Shown here: positions 18,545-28,012 of the stretch, in pieces | Position numbering within the stretch: the first letter of the stretch is position 1 | Layout: every line of letters begins with the position of its first letter | Origin: DATFDN01 sp963762525 | Lineage (GTDB): Bacteria; Pseudomonadota; Alphaproteobacteria; Acetobacterales; Acetobacteraceae | Direction of reading: 5' to 3' | DNA length: 64,000 nt | Assembly (NCBI GenBank): GCA_963762525.1 | Contig: CAVXKT010000003.1 | Location: forward strand, 620,001-684,000 | Notes under the pieces: generated by a model | Database searches by the model: none | Seen by the model: only the letters and a program-made list of their open reading frames with translations | What the model was told of the DNA's origin: nothing | Program-made: the position numbers and the translations under genes

Positions 18545-19611
18545 GAATAGACGCGGTGAAAGCGCCGGCCGAGCGAGGTGAGGATTTCGTAGCCGTTTGT
18601 CCCGGCCGCCGCGGCCACCTCATCGGGGCCGCCGTCGCCGATCAGCTCAAGCCAGTCGCCCGGCGCCAGCGCAGGATGCTCGGTCGCGTCATAGGTGGTG
18701 AGGTCCATGGACACACGCCCTACCAGCGGCAGCGGCCGGCCGTCAAAGCGGGCGGTGCCGCGGTTCGATTGGCTGCGCAGCCAGCCATCGGCGTAGCCGA
18801 TGGCTGCGGTGGCGATGCGGGAGGGCCGGGTGGCGTGCCAAGTGGCGTTGTAGCCGACGCTCGCGCCGGCTTCGATGTCGCGCACGGCGAGCACGCGCGC
18901 CCGCAGCCGCACGACGCTCCGCATCGGATTGGGGCGTCCCGGCGTCGGGTTGATGCCGTAGAGCGCCGCCCCCGGCCGGGCAAGATCAGAGCCGAAGCCG
19001 GGCAGAAAGATGCCGGCGGAGTTGGCGAGACTGCGCGGCGCCGGCGGCAGCTTGGCGCACCCGGCCTCGAAGCGGCGCCGTTGCAATTCATTGAGCGGAT
19101 TTGCGGGTTCGTCGGCGGCGACGAGGTGGGTCATCACGTAGAGGACGCGAATGCCCGCGAGGCGGGAGGAAATCGCGTCCAGCTCGTGCGCGGCGAGGCC
19201 GAGCCGCGACATGCCGGTGTCGATGTGCAGGATCGCCGGCAGCTTCCGCCCCGCCGCGCCCGCCGCCGCGTTCCAGGCGTCGATCTCGCCCGGCGAGCCG
19301 AGGACGGGCACAAGATCGCGCGCCGCGTACTCGGTCTCGGCACCCGGCAGCAGCCCGTTCAACACACCCAGCAACGCGTCGGGCACCAAATCGCGGATCG
19401 TCAGCGCCTCGCCGGGCAGCGCAGTAAAGAAGTGTCGGCATCCGGCATCGCGCAGCGCCGGCACGACCCGGGCGGCCCCCAATCCGTATGCGTCGGCCTT
19501 TACCACGGCGGCGACCGAAGCGCCGTGAAGCGAGGCGAGCAGGCGCCAGTTGGCGACGACGGCGGCGAGGTCGATCCCGAGCGTCGCGCCGGCTTCAGCC
19601 GAACTCGCCAT
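18541..19611 (-). CDS. alr: Alanine racemase
   Basis: A fold-type III PLP enzyme of 356 residues that interconverts L- and D-alanine for peptidoglycan. The PLP lysine lies in AAVVKADAYGLGA (Lys38 from the chosen start). HIDTGMSRLG and the catalytic tyrosine region ASVGYNATW are present, with GRVSMDLT near the end. I use the ATG at 19611 (MASSAEAGATLGIDLAAVVAN); another in-frame ATG at 19632 would overlap dnaB more. Even so it overlaps the dnaB stop by about 17 bases, implying one transcript with dnaB and then mlaE. Confidence 0.92.
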   Translation of the reverse strand: MASSAEAGATLGIDLAAVVANWRLLASLHGASVAAVVKADAYGLGAARVVPALRDAGCRHFFTALPGEALTIRDLVPDALLGVLNGLLPGAETEYAARDLVPVLGSPGEIDAWNAAAGAAGRKLPAILHIDTGMSRLGLAAHELDAISSRLAGIRVLYVMTHLVAADEPANPLNELQRRRFEAGCAKLPPAPRSLANSAGIFLPGFGSDLARPGAALYGINPTPGRPNPMRSVVRLRARVLAVRDIEAGASVGYNATWHATRPSRIATAAIGYADGWLRSQSNRGTARFDGRPLPLVGRVSMDLTTYDATEHPALAPGDWLELIGDGGPDEVAAAAGTNGYEILTSLGRRFHRVYS

Positions 19612-21088
19612 GTGTCTGATCCAGATCGGCAAAGCGCGTGAACTCGGCCTCGAAGAACAGATCGACCTTCCCGGTCGGACCGTGGCGCTGCTTGGCGATG
19701 ATCAGCTCCGCCTTGTTGTGCACCGCCTCCATGTCACGCTTCCACTTGTCCATTTGCGCGTGGAACTTGTCCTCGGTGTCAAACGCCATCTGCTTGGGCT
19801 CGCGCGCCTTCAAGTAATACTCGTCGCGATAGATGAACATCACGCAATCGGCATCCTGCTCGATGGTGCCCGACTCGCGCAAATCCGCGAGCTGCGGCCG
19901 CTTGTCCTCCCGAGCCTCCACCGCGCGCGAGAGCTGCGACAGCGCCAGCATGGGCACCTCCAGTTCCTTGGCGATCGCCTTCAGCCCCTGGGTGATCTGA
20001 CTGATCTCCAGCACCCGGTTCTCGGGCTTGGTGCCGGCGGCCGGGCGCATGAGCTGGAGATAGTCCACTACCACCAGCGCGAGCCCCTTGGTACGCTTCA
20101 ACCGCCGGCAGCGCGTGCGCAGCGCCGAGAGGGTCAGCGCCGGGGTGTCGTCGATCTGAATCGGCAGGCCGGCGACTTCGCGCGAGACCTGCACGAAGCG
20201 ATCGAAGTCCTTCTGACCGATGTCGCCGCGGCGGATGCGGTCGCCGGAGATGCGCGCTTCCTCCGACAGCAGGCGGGTCGCGAGCTGTTCGGCGCTCATC
20301 TCGAGCGAGAAAATGGCGACGCATCGCTTCGGCATCGCACTCGGGTCCATTGCGCGTGTCTCGGCCAGCAGCGCCTTGGCGGCGCCGAAGGCGATCTTGG
20401 TTGCGAGGGCGCTTTTGCCCATGCCCGGCCGGCCGGCGAGGATCAGGAGGTCGGAGGCGTGCATCCCGCCCGACCGGGCATCGATGTCGCGCAATCCCGT
20501 GGTCAGGCCGGAGACGCCGCCCTGGCGATGGAAGGCGCGCTCGGCGCCCTGAATGGCCGCGACCAACGCCCGCTCGAACGGGATCGGCCCACCGTCGCCG
20601 CCGCCCTCGCTCGCCAGCTCGAACAGACTTTGCTCGGCGGCCTCGATCTGGCCGGCGCCGTCCAGTTCCGGCTCCGCGCCGAAGGCGTTGTTGACCACCG
20701 TCTCGCCGATGTCGATCAACTGCCGCCGCAGCCACGCATCGTGTACGGCGCGGCCGTATTCGCCGGCGTTGATGATGCCGACCATCGCCGACAGAAGTTG
20801 CGCGAGGTAGGCGGTGCCGCCGACCTCGGCCAAAGTGCCGGAGTGTTCGAACTCCGCCTTCAGCGTCACCGCGTCGGCGAGCTTTCCGGCCTCGATCCGG
20901 CGCGCAATGGCCTGGAAGATGCGGCCATGGATCGGATCGACGAAATGCTCGGGGGCGAGGAACTCGGCTACCCGCTCATAGGCTCTGTTGTTGGCGAGCA
21001 GGGCGCCCAGCAGCGCCTGCTCGGCCTGCAGGTTGGACGGCGGCAGTCGCTGCGATAATCCGAGGAGAGGCGAATCGGCGATGTCCAC
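19595..21088 (-). CDS. dnaB: Replicative DNA helicase DnaB
   Basis: A 497-residue RecA-like hexameric helicase. The N-terminal DnaB domain starts at SNLQAEQALLGALLANNRAYERV. The helicase core has Walker A GRPGMGKSALATKIA, Walker B LVVVDYLQLMR, and the late motif SQLSRAVEAREDKRP, then DLRESGTIEQDADCVMFIYR. It unwinds DNA ahead of the replication fork and recruits primase. The length is normal and no intein is visible. An interspaced segment, TKPENRVLEISQITQGLKAI, is ordinary for the family. It heads the dnaB-alr-mlaE-mlaF run. Confidence 0.96.
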   Translation of the reverse strand: MDIADSPLLGLSQRLPPSNLQAEQALLGALLANNRAYERVAEFLAPEHFVDPIHGRIFQAIARRIEAGKLADAVTLKAEFEHSGTLAEVGGTAYLAQLLSAMVGIINAGEYGRAVHDAWLRRQLIDIGETVVNNAFGAEPELDGAGQIEAAEQSLFELASEGGGDGGPIPFERALVAAIQGAERAFHRQGGVSGLTTGLRDIDARSGGMHASDLLILAGRPGMGKSALATKIAFGAAKALLAETRAMDPSAMPKRCVAIFSLEMSAEQLATRLLSEEARISGDRIRRGDIGQKDFDRFVQVSREVAGLPIQIDDTPALTLSALRTRCRRLKRTKGLALVVVDYLQLMRPAAGTKPENRVLEISQITQGLKAIAKELEVPMLALSQLSRAVEAREDKRPQLADLRESGTIEQDADCVMFIYRDEYYLKAREPKQMAFDTEDKFHAQMDKWKRDMEAVHNKAELIIAKQRHGPTGKVDLFFEAEFTRFADLDQTHGEFG

Positions 21089-21169
21089 ACCCCCGTTTTA
21101 GCCGCCGCCGCCGCAGCGCGCCCGGTTTGTTGCGGTGGACCGATGTGGATAACGGGGGTGAACCGATGC

Positions 21170-22438
21170 TCAGGGCGATCGGCGAAGCTCCGGCGACGGT
21201 CCGAGCGCGAAGCCGCCGGCCATGCGCCGCTCGGCTTCGGGGATGTAGTCGCGGGTGAGCGGCACCGCGGTCTGATCGTGCGCGATCTGAATCTGGAAGA
21301 TCATCATGTTTTCGCGCCGGAAGGAAAGCTCCGCTCCCGCCAGATAGAACTCGAACATCCGGCAGAATCGCTCGTCGTACAGCGTTGTGATGGCGTCGCG
21401 GTTGGCGGCGAAGCGGCGGCGCCAGTGACGCAGCGTCTCGGCGTAGTGCAGGCGCAGGATTTCGATATCGGTGGTGAGCAGCCGTGCGCGTTCGATCCCC
21501 GGCAGCACCTCCGACAGTGCCGGGCAATAGCCGCCGGGGAAGATGTATTTGTCGAGCCAGGGATTGGTGCTGCCCGGCCCCTCGTTGCGGCCGATCGCGT
21601 GCAGCAACGCCACGCCATCCGGCTTCAGGCAGCGTGCGAGGGTGGTGAAGAACTCGCCGTAATGGACCACGCCCACATGTTCGAACATCCCGACCGAAAC
21701 TATGCGGTCGAAGGGTTCGTTGACGGCGCGGTAGTCCATCAGCTCGAAGCGGACGCGATCGGCGAGGCCCTCGGCTTGGGCGCGGGCGCGCGATTCGGCG
21801 AGCTGCTCGGCGGACAGGGTGACGCCGAGCACGCGCGCGCCGTGCTCGCGCGCCAGCGTCAGGGCCATCCCGCCCCAGCCCGAGCCGATGTCGAGCACGC
21901 GCAGATCGGGGCGGTTGAGGCAGAGCTTGGCGGCGATGTGGCGCTTCTTTGCCGTCTGCCCCTCCTCCAGCGTCTCGTCGCCGCGCGGGAAGTAGGCGCA
22001 GGAATATTGCCGGTCGCGATCAAGGAACAGGCTGTAGAGGCGGCCGCTCAGGTCGTAGTGGTGGGCGGCGTTGCGGCGGGCGCGCGGCGCCGGGTTGTGC
22101 TGATCGAAGCGGCGCCTGACGGTGGCGATGGCCGAACGAAGCCGCGCCATCGGATGGCCGTGCGCGTTCGCCATCAGGTTCAGCATCAACAGATCGAGCA
22201 GTTGATAGATGTCGCAGCCGTCGGGCGCGAGCCCGCCCTCCATGTAGAGCTCGCCCGCCCGCAGCGCGGGATTCAGCACCAGACCGCGAATGGAAGCGGC
22301 ATCGCGCAGCGCCATCCCCGCCTTAGGCCCCGAGCCCGGCAAGCCGCCATAGGACGAGGTTGCGCCGCCCGGCCAGCGGACGGTGAGCCGCCCGAGAGTG
22401 ATGAAGCGCTTCAGAACCGCATCCAAGGCAGCCCGCAT
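21170..22438 (-). CDS. cfa: Cyclopropane-fatty-acyl-phospholipid synthase
   Basis: A 422-residue SAM-dependent methyltransferase of the Cfa/Cmas family. The N-terminal lipid-binding part contains ELYMEGGLAPDGCDIYQLL. The methyltransferase core has motif I VLDIGSGWGGMALTLA, then VTLSAEQLAESRARA, FDRIVSVGMFEHVG and HAIGRNEGPGSTNPWLDKYIF. The end, FEFYLAGAELSFRRENMMIFQ, is typical. It adds methylene across double bonds of membrane phospholipid chains, an adaptation to acid or stationary-phase stress. The gene is flanked by ~80 bases (dnaB side) and ~115 bases with no recognised feature. Confidence 0.93.
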   Translation of the reverse strand: MRAALDAVLKRFITLGRLTVRWPGGATSSYGGLPGSGPKAGMALRDAASIRGLVLNPALRAGELYMEGGLAPDGCDIYQLLDLLMLNLMANAHGHPMARLRSAIATVRRRFDQHNPAPRARRNAAHHYDLSGRLYSLFLDRDRQYSCAYFPRGDETLEEGQTAKKRHIAAKLCLNRPDLRVLDIGSGWGGMALTLAREHGARVLGVTLSAEQLAESRARAQAEGLADRVRFELMDYRAVNEPFDRIVSVGMFEHVGVVHYGEFFTTLARCLKPDGVALLHAIGRNEGPGSTNPWLDKYIFPGGYCPALSEVLPGIERARLLTTDIEILRLHYAETLRHWRRRFAANRDAITTLYDERFCRMFEFYLAGAELSFRRENMMIFQIQIAHDQTAVPLTRDYIPEAERRMAGGFALGPSPELRRSP

Positions 22439-22552
22439 GCTGATCTCCCTCCGGCGCGCGCTTGATCGACCCGAGTTTGGCCAACCGTCAGCCGGGCGTC
22501 AAAACGCGCGATCGCGACCGAAGGGAGAAGTCCCGGGGGCGAGCCGGGTTGC

Positions 22553-23401
22553 CTATCCTCCCGCTTCCCGCATCAAACCGTGCCACTTGTCGAGCAGCGG
22601 CAGGATTTGGTCGGACGCCGCCGAGGGCAGGTTGGCGACCACGCGCGCCACGCCCGCGTCGCGCAGCCGCTTCAGCGCGTCGGCATCGGCCGGGGCGGCG
22701 AAGACGCTGACCGGCAGGCCAGCGGTATCACGGCCGGCCTCCTTCGCCATCCGGCGGAACTCCGGCAGCAGCTCCCCCATATCGCCGCCGCGCCCGGCGA
22801 TCGGAATCCAGCCGTCGGCATAGCGGATGGCACGCCGCGCGGCCTGCGGGAAGGCGCCGCCGACGATGACCGGGGGATGTGGCGTCTGCACCGGCTTCGG
22901 CCAGGCCATCATCGGCGGGAAACGCACCGTTTCCCCGTGATACTCGGGCTTCGGCTTGGTCCAGATCTCCTTCATCGCCTCGATCTGCTCGCGCAGATGC
23001 TTGAAGCGCGTGCCGAAGTCGGTCCCGTGATCCTCCATCTCCTCCGCGTTCCAGCCGCCGCCGACGCCGAACAGGAAGCGCCCGTTCGAGATGTGATCAA
23101 TCGAGGCCACCAGCTTCGCGGTCTGGATCGTGTCGCGCTGGATCACCAGACAAACGCCGGTACCGAGCTTCAGCCGGGTTGTGGCCGCCGCGGCCGCGCT
23201 CAGCACCACGAAAGGGTCCATCACGTCATAGTATTGCTTCGGCAGGTCGGCCCCGCCCGGCCAGGGCGAGCGGCGGGAGAGCGGAATGTGCGAGTGCTCG
23301 GGCGCCCACAGCGATTCGAAGCCGCGCTCCTCCAGCGCTTTGGCGAGCGCGACCGGCTGGATCGAGTAGTCGGTGGTGAAGATCGCAGCGCCGAAATCCA
23401 T
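22553..23401 (-). CDS. Luciferase-like (LLM class) flavin/F420-dependent oxidoreductase
   Basis: A 282-residue TIM-barrel protein of the bacterial luciferase-like superfamily, starting MDFGAAIFTTDYSIQPVALA. LWAPEHSHIPLSRRSPWPGG, TRLKLGTGVCLVIQRDTIQTAK, NGRFLFGVGGGWNAEEMEDHG and PVIVGGAFPQAARRAIRYADGW are hallmarks of the TIGR03619-type subgroup that uses F420 or FMN. The substrate is unknown. It lies immediately downstream of the Rieske ferredoxin gene on the same strand (about 28 bases apart), so the two may be co-expressed. Confidence 0.85.
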   Translation of the reverse strand: MDFGAAIFTTDYSIQPVALAKALEERGFESLWAPEHSHIPLSRRSPWPGGADLPKQYYDVMDPFVVLSAAAAATTRLKLGTGVCLVIQRDTIQTAKLVASIDHISNGRFLFGVGGGWNAEEMEDHGTDFGTRFKHLREQIEAMKEIWTKPKPEYHGETVRFPPMMAWPKPVQTPHPPVIVGGAFPQAARRAIRYADGWIPIAGRGGDMGELLPEFRRMAKEAGRDTAGLPVSVFAAPADADALKRLRDAGVARVVANLPSAASDQILPLLDKWHGLMREAGG

Positions 23402-23429
23402 GCTGTCCTCCCTCTGTCGTACCCTTAAC

Positions 23430-23747
23430 TCAGGGCAGTTTCACCAGCAAATCGGTGCCGTCGATGCGAACCTCGAATACCGGCAAGTCCTGCTCGGCGG
23501 GGGCGCAGACGGCCTTGCCGGTGCGGACGTCGAAGCGAGCGGCGTGAAGCGGGCACTCGATCTCGCCATCCTCAAGCCACCCGTCCGAAAGCTGGGCGTA
23601 TTCGTGCGTGCAGACATTGTCGGTGGCGCGGAACTCGCCGCCCGGCAGGTGATACAGCGCGATCTCGCGCCCCTCGGCGCGCACCGCGATGACGCCGTTC
23701 TCCGGCACCTCCGAGGTCGCCGCCACCCGCACCCAGTTCTCCGCCAT
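23430..23747 (-). CDS. Rieske [2Fe-2S] ferredoxin, ring-hydroxylating oxygenase type
   Basis: A 105-residue protein with the Rieske cluster ligands in VCTHEYAQLSDG (Cys-x-His) and IECPLHAARFDVRTGKA (Cys-x2-His), spaced as in the BphF/NirD class of small ferredoxins. Such ferredoxins pass electrons from an NADH:ferredoxin reductase to the terminal oxygenase. The ATG at 23747 (MAENWVRVAATSEVP) follows CGGGAATG and fits family length; the frame upstream to 23804 is not family-like. It diverges from the reductase gene at 23849. A Rieske oxygenase alpha/beta pair lies 24 kb away in the window, a plausible partner (inference). Confidence 0.9.
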   Translation of the reverse strand: MAENWVRVAATSEVPENGVIAVRAEGREIALYHLPGGEFRATDNVCTHEYAQLSDGWLEDGEIECPLHAARFDVRTGKAVCAPAEQDLPVFEVRIDGTDLLVKLP

Positions 23748-23848
23748 TCCCGTGCTCCGCCGTCTCGCGCGCCGGACAATGCCAGTGTGGCGACGCCGGG
23801 CCAAGGCGGGACTTGTTCATCGGGGCGGCGAGGGGCAAGCATCGGCCG

Positions 23849-25051
23849 ATGAGCGGCACGCACATTATCATCGGCGCCGGGCAGGCCGGCGCATGGGCGG
23901 CGGTGTCCATGCGCCGGGCCGGTTTCGCGGGGCCCATCCTGGTGATCGGCGAGGAGCCGTGGCGTCCCTACGAACGCCCGCCGCTGTCGAAGGCGATGCT
24001 GACCGCCGAATCCGAACCGGCGGTCGCCTATTTTCACGATTCCGCCAAATACGACGAGCAGCGCATCGAGTTCATGCTGGCGACGCCGGTCCTGTTCCTG
24101 GATGCGGCGAGCCGGCGCGTTGAGCTGGGCGACGGGCGGACGTTGACCTTCGATCGGTTGCTGCTCGCGACCGGCGGGCGAGCGCGCCGGCTCGGCGTGC
24201 CCGGTGGCGAGCGGGCGCTGGTGCTGCGCACGCTCGATCATGCGCGCACGCTCCGCGCTCGGCTGGCGAACGCGCGGCGTGTCGTTTGCATCGGAGCCGG
24301 GGTGATCGGGCTGGAGATCGCTTCTTCGGCGCGCGCTCGCGGTGCCGCCGTCACCGTGCTGGAAGCCGCGCCGAGGCCGATGGGCCGCTCGGTCTCGGCC
24401 GAGGGGGCGCGCTTCGTGGCCGAGCTGCACGCCGAAGCGGGGGTTGATCTGCGCTGCGGGGTGGTGGTGGAGGCGATCGAGGGCACGCCGGGAGGCGAGC
24501 GCGTGTTGTGCCGTGATGGCGCCGCGTTCGAGGCCGATCTGATCATCGCCGGTATCGGCATGGAGCGCCATCTCGCGCTGGCCGAGCAGGCGGGGTTGGC
24601 AATAGAGGGCGGGGTGGTGGTGGATGAGAAGGGAGAAACCAGCGCGGCCGGCATCTACGCGGCCGGCGACATCGCCGCCTTCCCGCATCCGCTGTTCGGC
24701 CGGGTGCTGTTGGAATCGTGGCGTCACGCGATGAACCACGGCATCGCCGTCGGCCGCGCCATGGCCGGAGAATCGGTCGCTTACGACGACGTGCCCTGGT
24801 TCTGGACCGACCAGCACGGCGTCAATCTGCAGGTGGCCGGGCTGCCGGCGCGGGCGGTGCGAACGGTGCGGCGTCGGGGCGCGCGCTTCACGGCCGTGCA
24901 TCTGGACGAGGACGGAGCGGTGATCGGGGTGACGGCCGCCGACGCCCCGCGCGACATCCGCGCCGGAACCGTGCTCATCAAGGCGCGGGCGCAGCCGGAT
25001 CCGGACAAGCTGGCCGATCCCGCGGTGCCGTTGCAAAGCCTGGCGCGATGA
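23849..25051 (+). CDS. FAD-dependent NAD(P)H:ferredoxin reductase
   Basis: A 400-residue pyridine nucleotide-disulfide-type reductase of the BphA4/rubredoxin reductase family. The FAD-binding IIGAGQAGAWAA is at residues 6-17, RPYERPPLSKAML follows, the NAD-binding CIGAGVIGLEIASS is near 148, and the second FAD motif GIYAAGDIAAFPHP precedes the reductase C-terminal domain, which starts ESWRHAMNHGIAVGRAMAG. It takes electrons from NADH to a 2Fe-2S ferredoxin, here most simply the divergent Rieske ferredoxin. The ATG at 23849 puts the FAD motif at the usual distance from the N-terminus; an in-frame ATG at 23813 would add twelve unlike residues. Confidence 0.92.
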   Translation: MSGTHIIIGAGQAGAWAAVSMRRAGFAGPILVIGEEPWRPYERPPLSKAMLTAESEPAVAYFHDSAKYDEQRIEFMLATPVLFLDAASRRVELGDGRTLTFDRLLLATGGRARRLGVPGGERALVLRTLDHARTLRARLANARRVVCIGAGVIGLEIASSARARGAAVTVLEAAPRPMGRSVSAEGARFVAELHAEAGVDLRCGVVVEAIEGTPGGERVLCRDGAAFEADLIIAGIGMERHLALAEQAGLAIEGGVVVDEKGETSAAGIYAAGDIAAFPHPLFGRVLLESWRHAMNHGIAVGRAMAGESVAYDDVPWFWTDQHGVNLQVAGLPARAVRTVRRRGARFTAVHLDEDGAVIGVTAADAPRDIRAGTVLIKARAQPDPDKLADPAVPLQSLAR

Positions 25052-25091
25052 TGGATTGATGCACAAACGCAACCCGTTCAGGAGTTCGCGC

Positions 25092-26312
25092 ATGACCCCG
25101 ATTACCCGCCGCGCCGCACTGGCCGGATTGGCGGCCGCGCCCGTCGCGCGCCCCAACATTCTGCGCGCACAAGCGCAACCGGTCCGGATCGGATTGCTGA
25201 GCGACATGGGGGGCCCGTACCGGGACGTGGGCGGGCCGGGGATTCGGGTGGCAACCGAATTGGCGGTGCAGGATGTCGGCGGTTCCGTTCTCGGCCGGCC
25301 GATCGAAATTCTGCAGCGCGACGACCAGAACAAGCCGAATGTGGCCGCCGCGTTGGCGCGCGAACTGGTGGACAAGAGCGGCGTCAGCGTGCTGTGCGAC
25401 GGTGCCGCCACCTCCTCCGGCCTCGCCATTCAGACGGTTTCCAAGGAAAAGCAGGTCCCGTATCTGATCACCGGGCCGGCGGCGACCGACTTCACGCAGA
25501 AGCTGTGCACGCCGTACGGGTTCCATTTCTGCTATGACACCTACGCGCTGGCGAAGGGGACCGGCGGCGAGCTGACCAGGAAAGGCGGCGACACCTGGTT
25601 CTTCATCACCGTCGATTACGAATTCGGGTATTCGCTGCAGGCGCAAACCGAAAAATTCGTGCGCGCCGCCGGCGGCAAGGTATTGGGCAGCGTGCGCGCG
25701 CCGCTCGGCACGGCCGACTTCTCCAGCTACCTGGTGCAGGCGCGCGCGTCGGGGGCCAAAGTCATCGGTTTGGCGAACGCCGGCAATGATTTGCAGAACT
25801 GCCTGAAGCAGGCGGCGGAGTTCGGGATCGTCAAGGGCGGGCAGCGACTGGCGACGTTGCTGATGTTCATCACCAACGTCGCCGCGCTGGGACAGGATAT
25901 CTGTCAGGGCCTGGTGCTGACCAACTCCTTCTACTGGAATCAGACCGACCAGACGCGGGCCTGGACGAAGCGCTATGTCGCGAAGATGAGCCCGCCCTCG
26001 CCGCCCACCATGCTGCACGCCGGCCAGTACGCGGCGACCTTGCACTGGCTGAAGGCGGTTGAAGCGGCCAAGAGCATCGAGGGCACGCCGGTGGCGGCGA
26101 AGATGCACGAGATGAAGGTGAACGACTTTTACCACCAGGACGTGCAGATCGAGCCGAACGGACGGGTGGCGGAGAAGATGTACGTCTGGCAGGTGAAGCC
26201 GCCCACCACCTCCGGCCCGCAATGGGATTTCTACCAGCCGATCGCGACCATGTCGGCCGAGGAGGCGACCATGCCGATGGCGGAGACCGGCTGTCCGCTG
26301 GTGCGTTCCTAG
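25092..26312 (+). CDS. ABC transporter solute-binding protein, LivK-like (orphan)
   Basis: A 406-residue periplasmic binding protein of type I fold, branched-chain amino acid/urea group: VRIGLLSDMGGPYRDVGGPG, then EILQRDDQNKPNVAAALARE and TWFFITVDYEFGYSLQAQ. A twin-arginine-like start (TPITRRAALAGLAAA) precedes the cleavage region ILRAQA. AGGAG seven bases before the ATG at 25092 favours it over the earlier ATG at 25056. No permease or ATPase genes are next to it, so it is an orphan binding protein. It is clearly similar to the protein at 59433-60632 (shared GLANA, QAAEFG and a GCPLV end). The ligand is unknown. Confidence 0.87.
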   Translation: MTPITRRAALAGLAAAPVARPNILRAQAQPVRIGLLSDMGGPYRDVGGPGIRVATELAVQDVGGSVLGRPIEILQRDDQNKPNVAAALARELVDKSGVSVLCDGAATSSGLAIQTVSKEKQVPYLITGPAATDFTQKLCTPYGFHFCYDTYALAKGTGGELTRKGGDTWFFITVDYEFGYSLQAQTEKFVRAAGGKVLGSVRAPLGTADFSSYLVQARASGAKVIGLANAGNDLQNCLKQAAEFGIVKGGQRLATLLMFITNVAALGQDICQGLVLTNSFYWNQTDQTRAWTKRYVAKMSPPSPPTMLHAGQYAATLHWLKAVEAAKSIEGTPVAAKMHEMKVNDFYHQDVQIEPNGRVAEKMYVWQVKPPTTSGPQWDFYQPIATMSAEEATMPMAETGCPLVRS

Positions 26313-26374
26313 CCTGGAACTTCCGGCGAGGAAGGGTCGGGAGTATCGTCGCCTGACTTGCCGGGAGACGTCAT

Positions 26375-27712
26375 ATGCCGACAACCACCATCGGCCGCCG
26401 CTCCGCCCTCAAGCTGGGCGCGGCAGCCAGCGCGCTGCCGCTGGTGCATATCCGCACCGCGGGCGCGGCGGGAACCCTGAAGGTCGCGTTCTGGGACCAC
26501 TGGGTGCCAGCGGGCAACGGCATCATGCAACAACAGGTCGATGTCTGGGCCGAGAAGAACAAGGTCCGGGTGGAAGCCGACTTCATCAATGGCAGCAAGA
26601 TGCTGCTTACCGAGGTCGCGGAGGCCCGGGCCAGGGCGGGTCACGACATATATACGTTTCTTGATTGGGAGGTACACAACAACCGCGAATCCCTTGCGCC
26701 CATCGACGATGTGATGCAGCGGCTCATCGGCCGGTATGGCCCGGTGGATGCCACCGCCGAGTACCTCGCCAAAGTGAAGGGTCATTGGGTCGCGGTCCCC
26801 ACCAGCACGGGCACTCAGACCAAGCCGCCCTGCGCGCGGATCAGCTGGATGAAGGCGCACGGGTTCGATCCGGTGACGGCCTACCCGGCTAAGCCGGTGC
26901 ATACCGCAATGCAGGATGCGTGGACCTATGATCTGATGCTGAAGCTCGCGGAGCAAGCCGCCAGGGACGACATGACGTTCGCCATGGGATTCGGGGGCAG
27001 CAACAACACGGATGGCACGGATCAGATCGGCGCCATGTTCAAAGCCTTCGGGGCTCATCTGGTGGATGCCGACAACGTCATCCTGATGAACTCCGAGCCG
27101 GTGCAGCAGGCGTTGGAGTATTCGCGGAAGCTTGTGAGTTCCCTGCCGCGCGAGGGCCAGAGCTTCGATAATGCCTCGAACAATCGTGCTCTCATTTCCG
27201 GCAAAAGTGCCTTGATCTTCAACCCGCCGTCCGCCTGGGCGGTGGCCAAGCGGGACGCGCCGCAAATTGCTGCCGATTGCTGGACGTTCTCGGCGCCGGT
27301 CGGGCCGAAGGGGCGCTTCACGCCGATGTCGACGTATTTCTGGGGAGTATGGGCTTTCAGCCAAAACAAAACCGCCGCCAAGGAGCTGATCGAGTACCTG
27401 ATGCAGAAGGAGCAGGTCGAGGCGCGGGACAACGTGGTGTATGGCTACGACATCCCGCCCTTTGCGGGAATGCTCGACTTCAAGATCTGGGAACAGGTCG
27501 AGCCGCCGCCGGGCACGGTGTACAACTACCCGATCCGGCCATGGCATAAGGCGGAGCCGAGCCTGACCGGGTCGGAAGCGTCGCCCGAGGTGGCCGTGCA
27601 GATTTACCAAAGCGGGCTACATAACGGGATGCTGGCACGGCTGCACTCGGGCCAGCCAGTCAAAGAGGTGACGGCCTGGGCGACCGACCAATTGCAAACC
27701 TTCCTGGTGTAG
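26375..27712 (+). CDS. Extracellular solute-binding protein family 1 (orphan)
   Basis: A 445-residue binding protein of the type II, sugar/polyol (MalE-like) family. A twin-arginine-type leader TIGRRSALKLGAAASALP is followed by LKVAFWDHWVPAGNG, DIYTFLDWEVHNNRESLAP, GKSALIFNPPSAWAVAKRD and STYFWGVWAFSQNKTAAKEL. Such proteins deliver sugars or related solutes to ABC permeases, but none is encoded nearby. Its base composition is slightly less GC-rich than its neighbours and ATATATACG occurs early in the gene, a faint hint of separate origin. The ligand cannot be read from the sequence. Confidence 0.85.
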   Translation: MPTTTIGRRSALKLGAAASALPLVHIRTAGAAGTLKVAFWDHWVPAGNGIMQQQVDVWAEKNKVRVEADFINGSKMLLTEVAEARARAGHDIYTFLDWEVHNNRESLAPIDDVMQRLIGRYGPVDATAEYLAKVKGHWVAVPTSTGTQTKPPCARISWMKAHGFDPVTAYPAKPVHTAMQDAWTYDLMLKLAEQAARDDMTFAMGFGGSNNTDGTDQIGAMFKAFGAHLVDADNVILMNSEPVQQALEYSRKLVSSLPREGQSFDNASNNRALISGKSALIFNPPSAWAVAKRDAPQIAADCWTFSAPVGPKGRFTPMSTYFWGVWAFSQNKTAAKELIEYLMQKEQVEARDNVVYGYDIPPFAGMLDFKIWEQVEPPPGTVYNYPIRPWHKAEPSLTGSEASPEVAVQIYQSGLHNGMLARLHSGQPVKEVTAWATDQLQTFLV

Positions 27713-27845
27713 CTCGACGAGCGACGCTCGCGCCCATCCGGCGCGATCCGCTCAGTCCGGGCGCGGCGCCTCGTGCTCCATGGACCGGGCAGCGGTTGCC
27801 GGCTCTTGCCCGTGATGTCCTCCGCCTCTATATGCGCGCCTCGGC

Positions 27846-27922
27846 CGGAGTGTAGCTCAGCCTGGTAGAGCACTGTGTTCGGGACGCAGGGGCCGGAGGT
27901 TCGAATCCTCTCACTCCGACCA
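27846..27922 (+). tRNA. tRNA-Pro (anticodon CGG)
   Basis: A 77-base tRNA with acceptor CGGAGTG pairing with CACTCCG, a D arm containing GCTC...GAGC, and anticodon stem CTGTG/CGCAG around the loop TTCGGGA. This gives anticodon CGG (Pro, codon CCG). The T arm GGAGG TTCGAATCCTC is regular and the CCA end is encoded (27920-27922). The C1 start with A discriminator fits tRNA-Pro. It lies between the orphan binding protein and the convergent valS end. No integrase or duplicated tRNA end was seen next to it. Confidence 0.95.
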
Positions 27923-28012
27923 GCGCCGAGTACGTCATCGCTACCGCCTCTCGGCTACGTGGCGTGGCAATCCCGGGCGCGCCCGGTTGTGGGACCGATG
28001 GCGCCGCCGGGG

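Noticed and set aside
27846..27922. tRNA-Pro as an integration site of a genomic island
   Set aside because: No integrase lies beside it and no repeated tRNA 3' end was seen nearby; the flanking genes look chromosomal.
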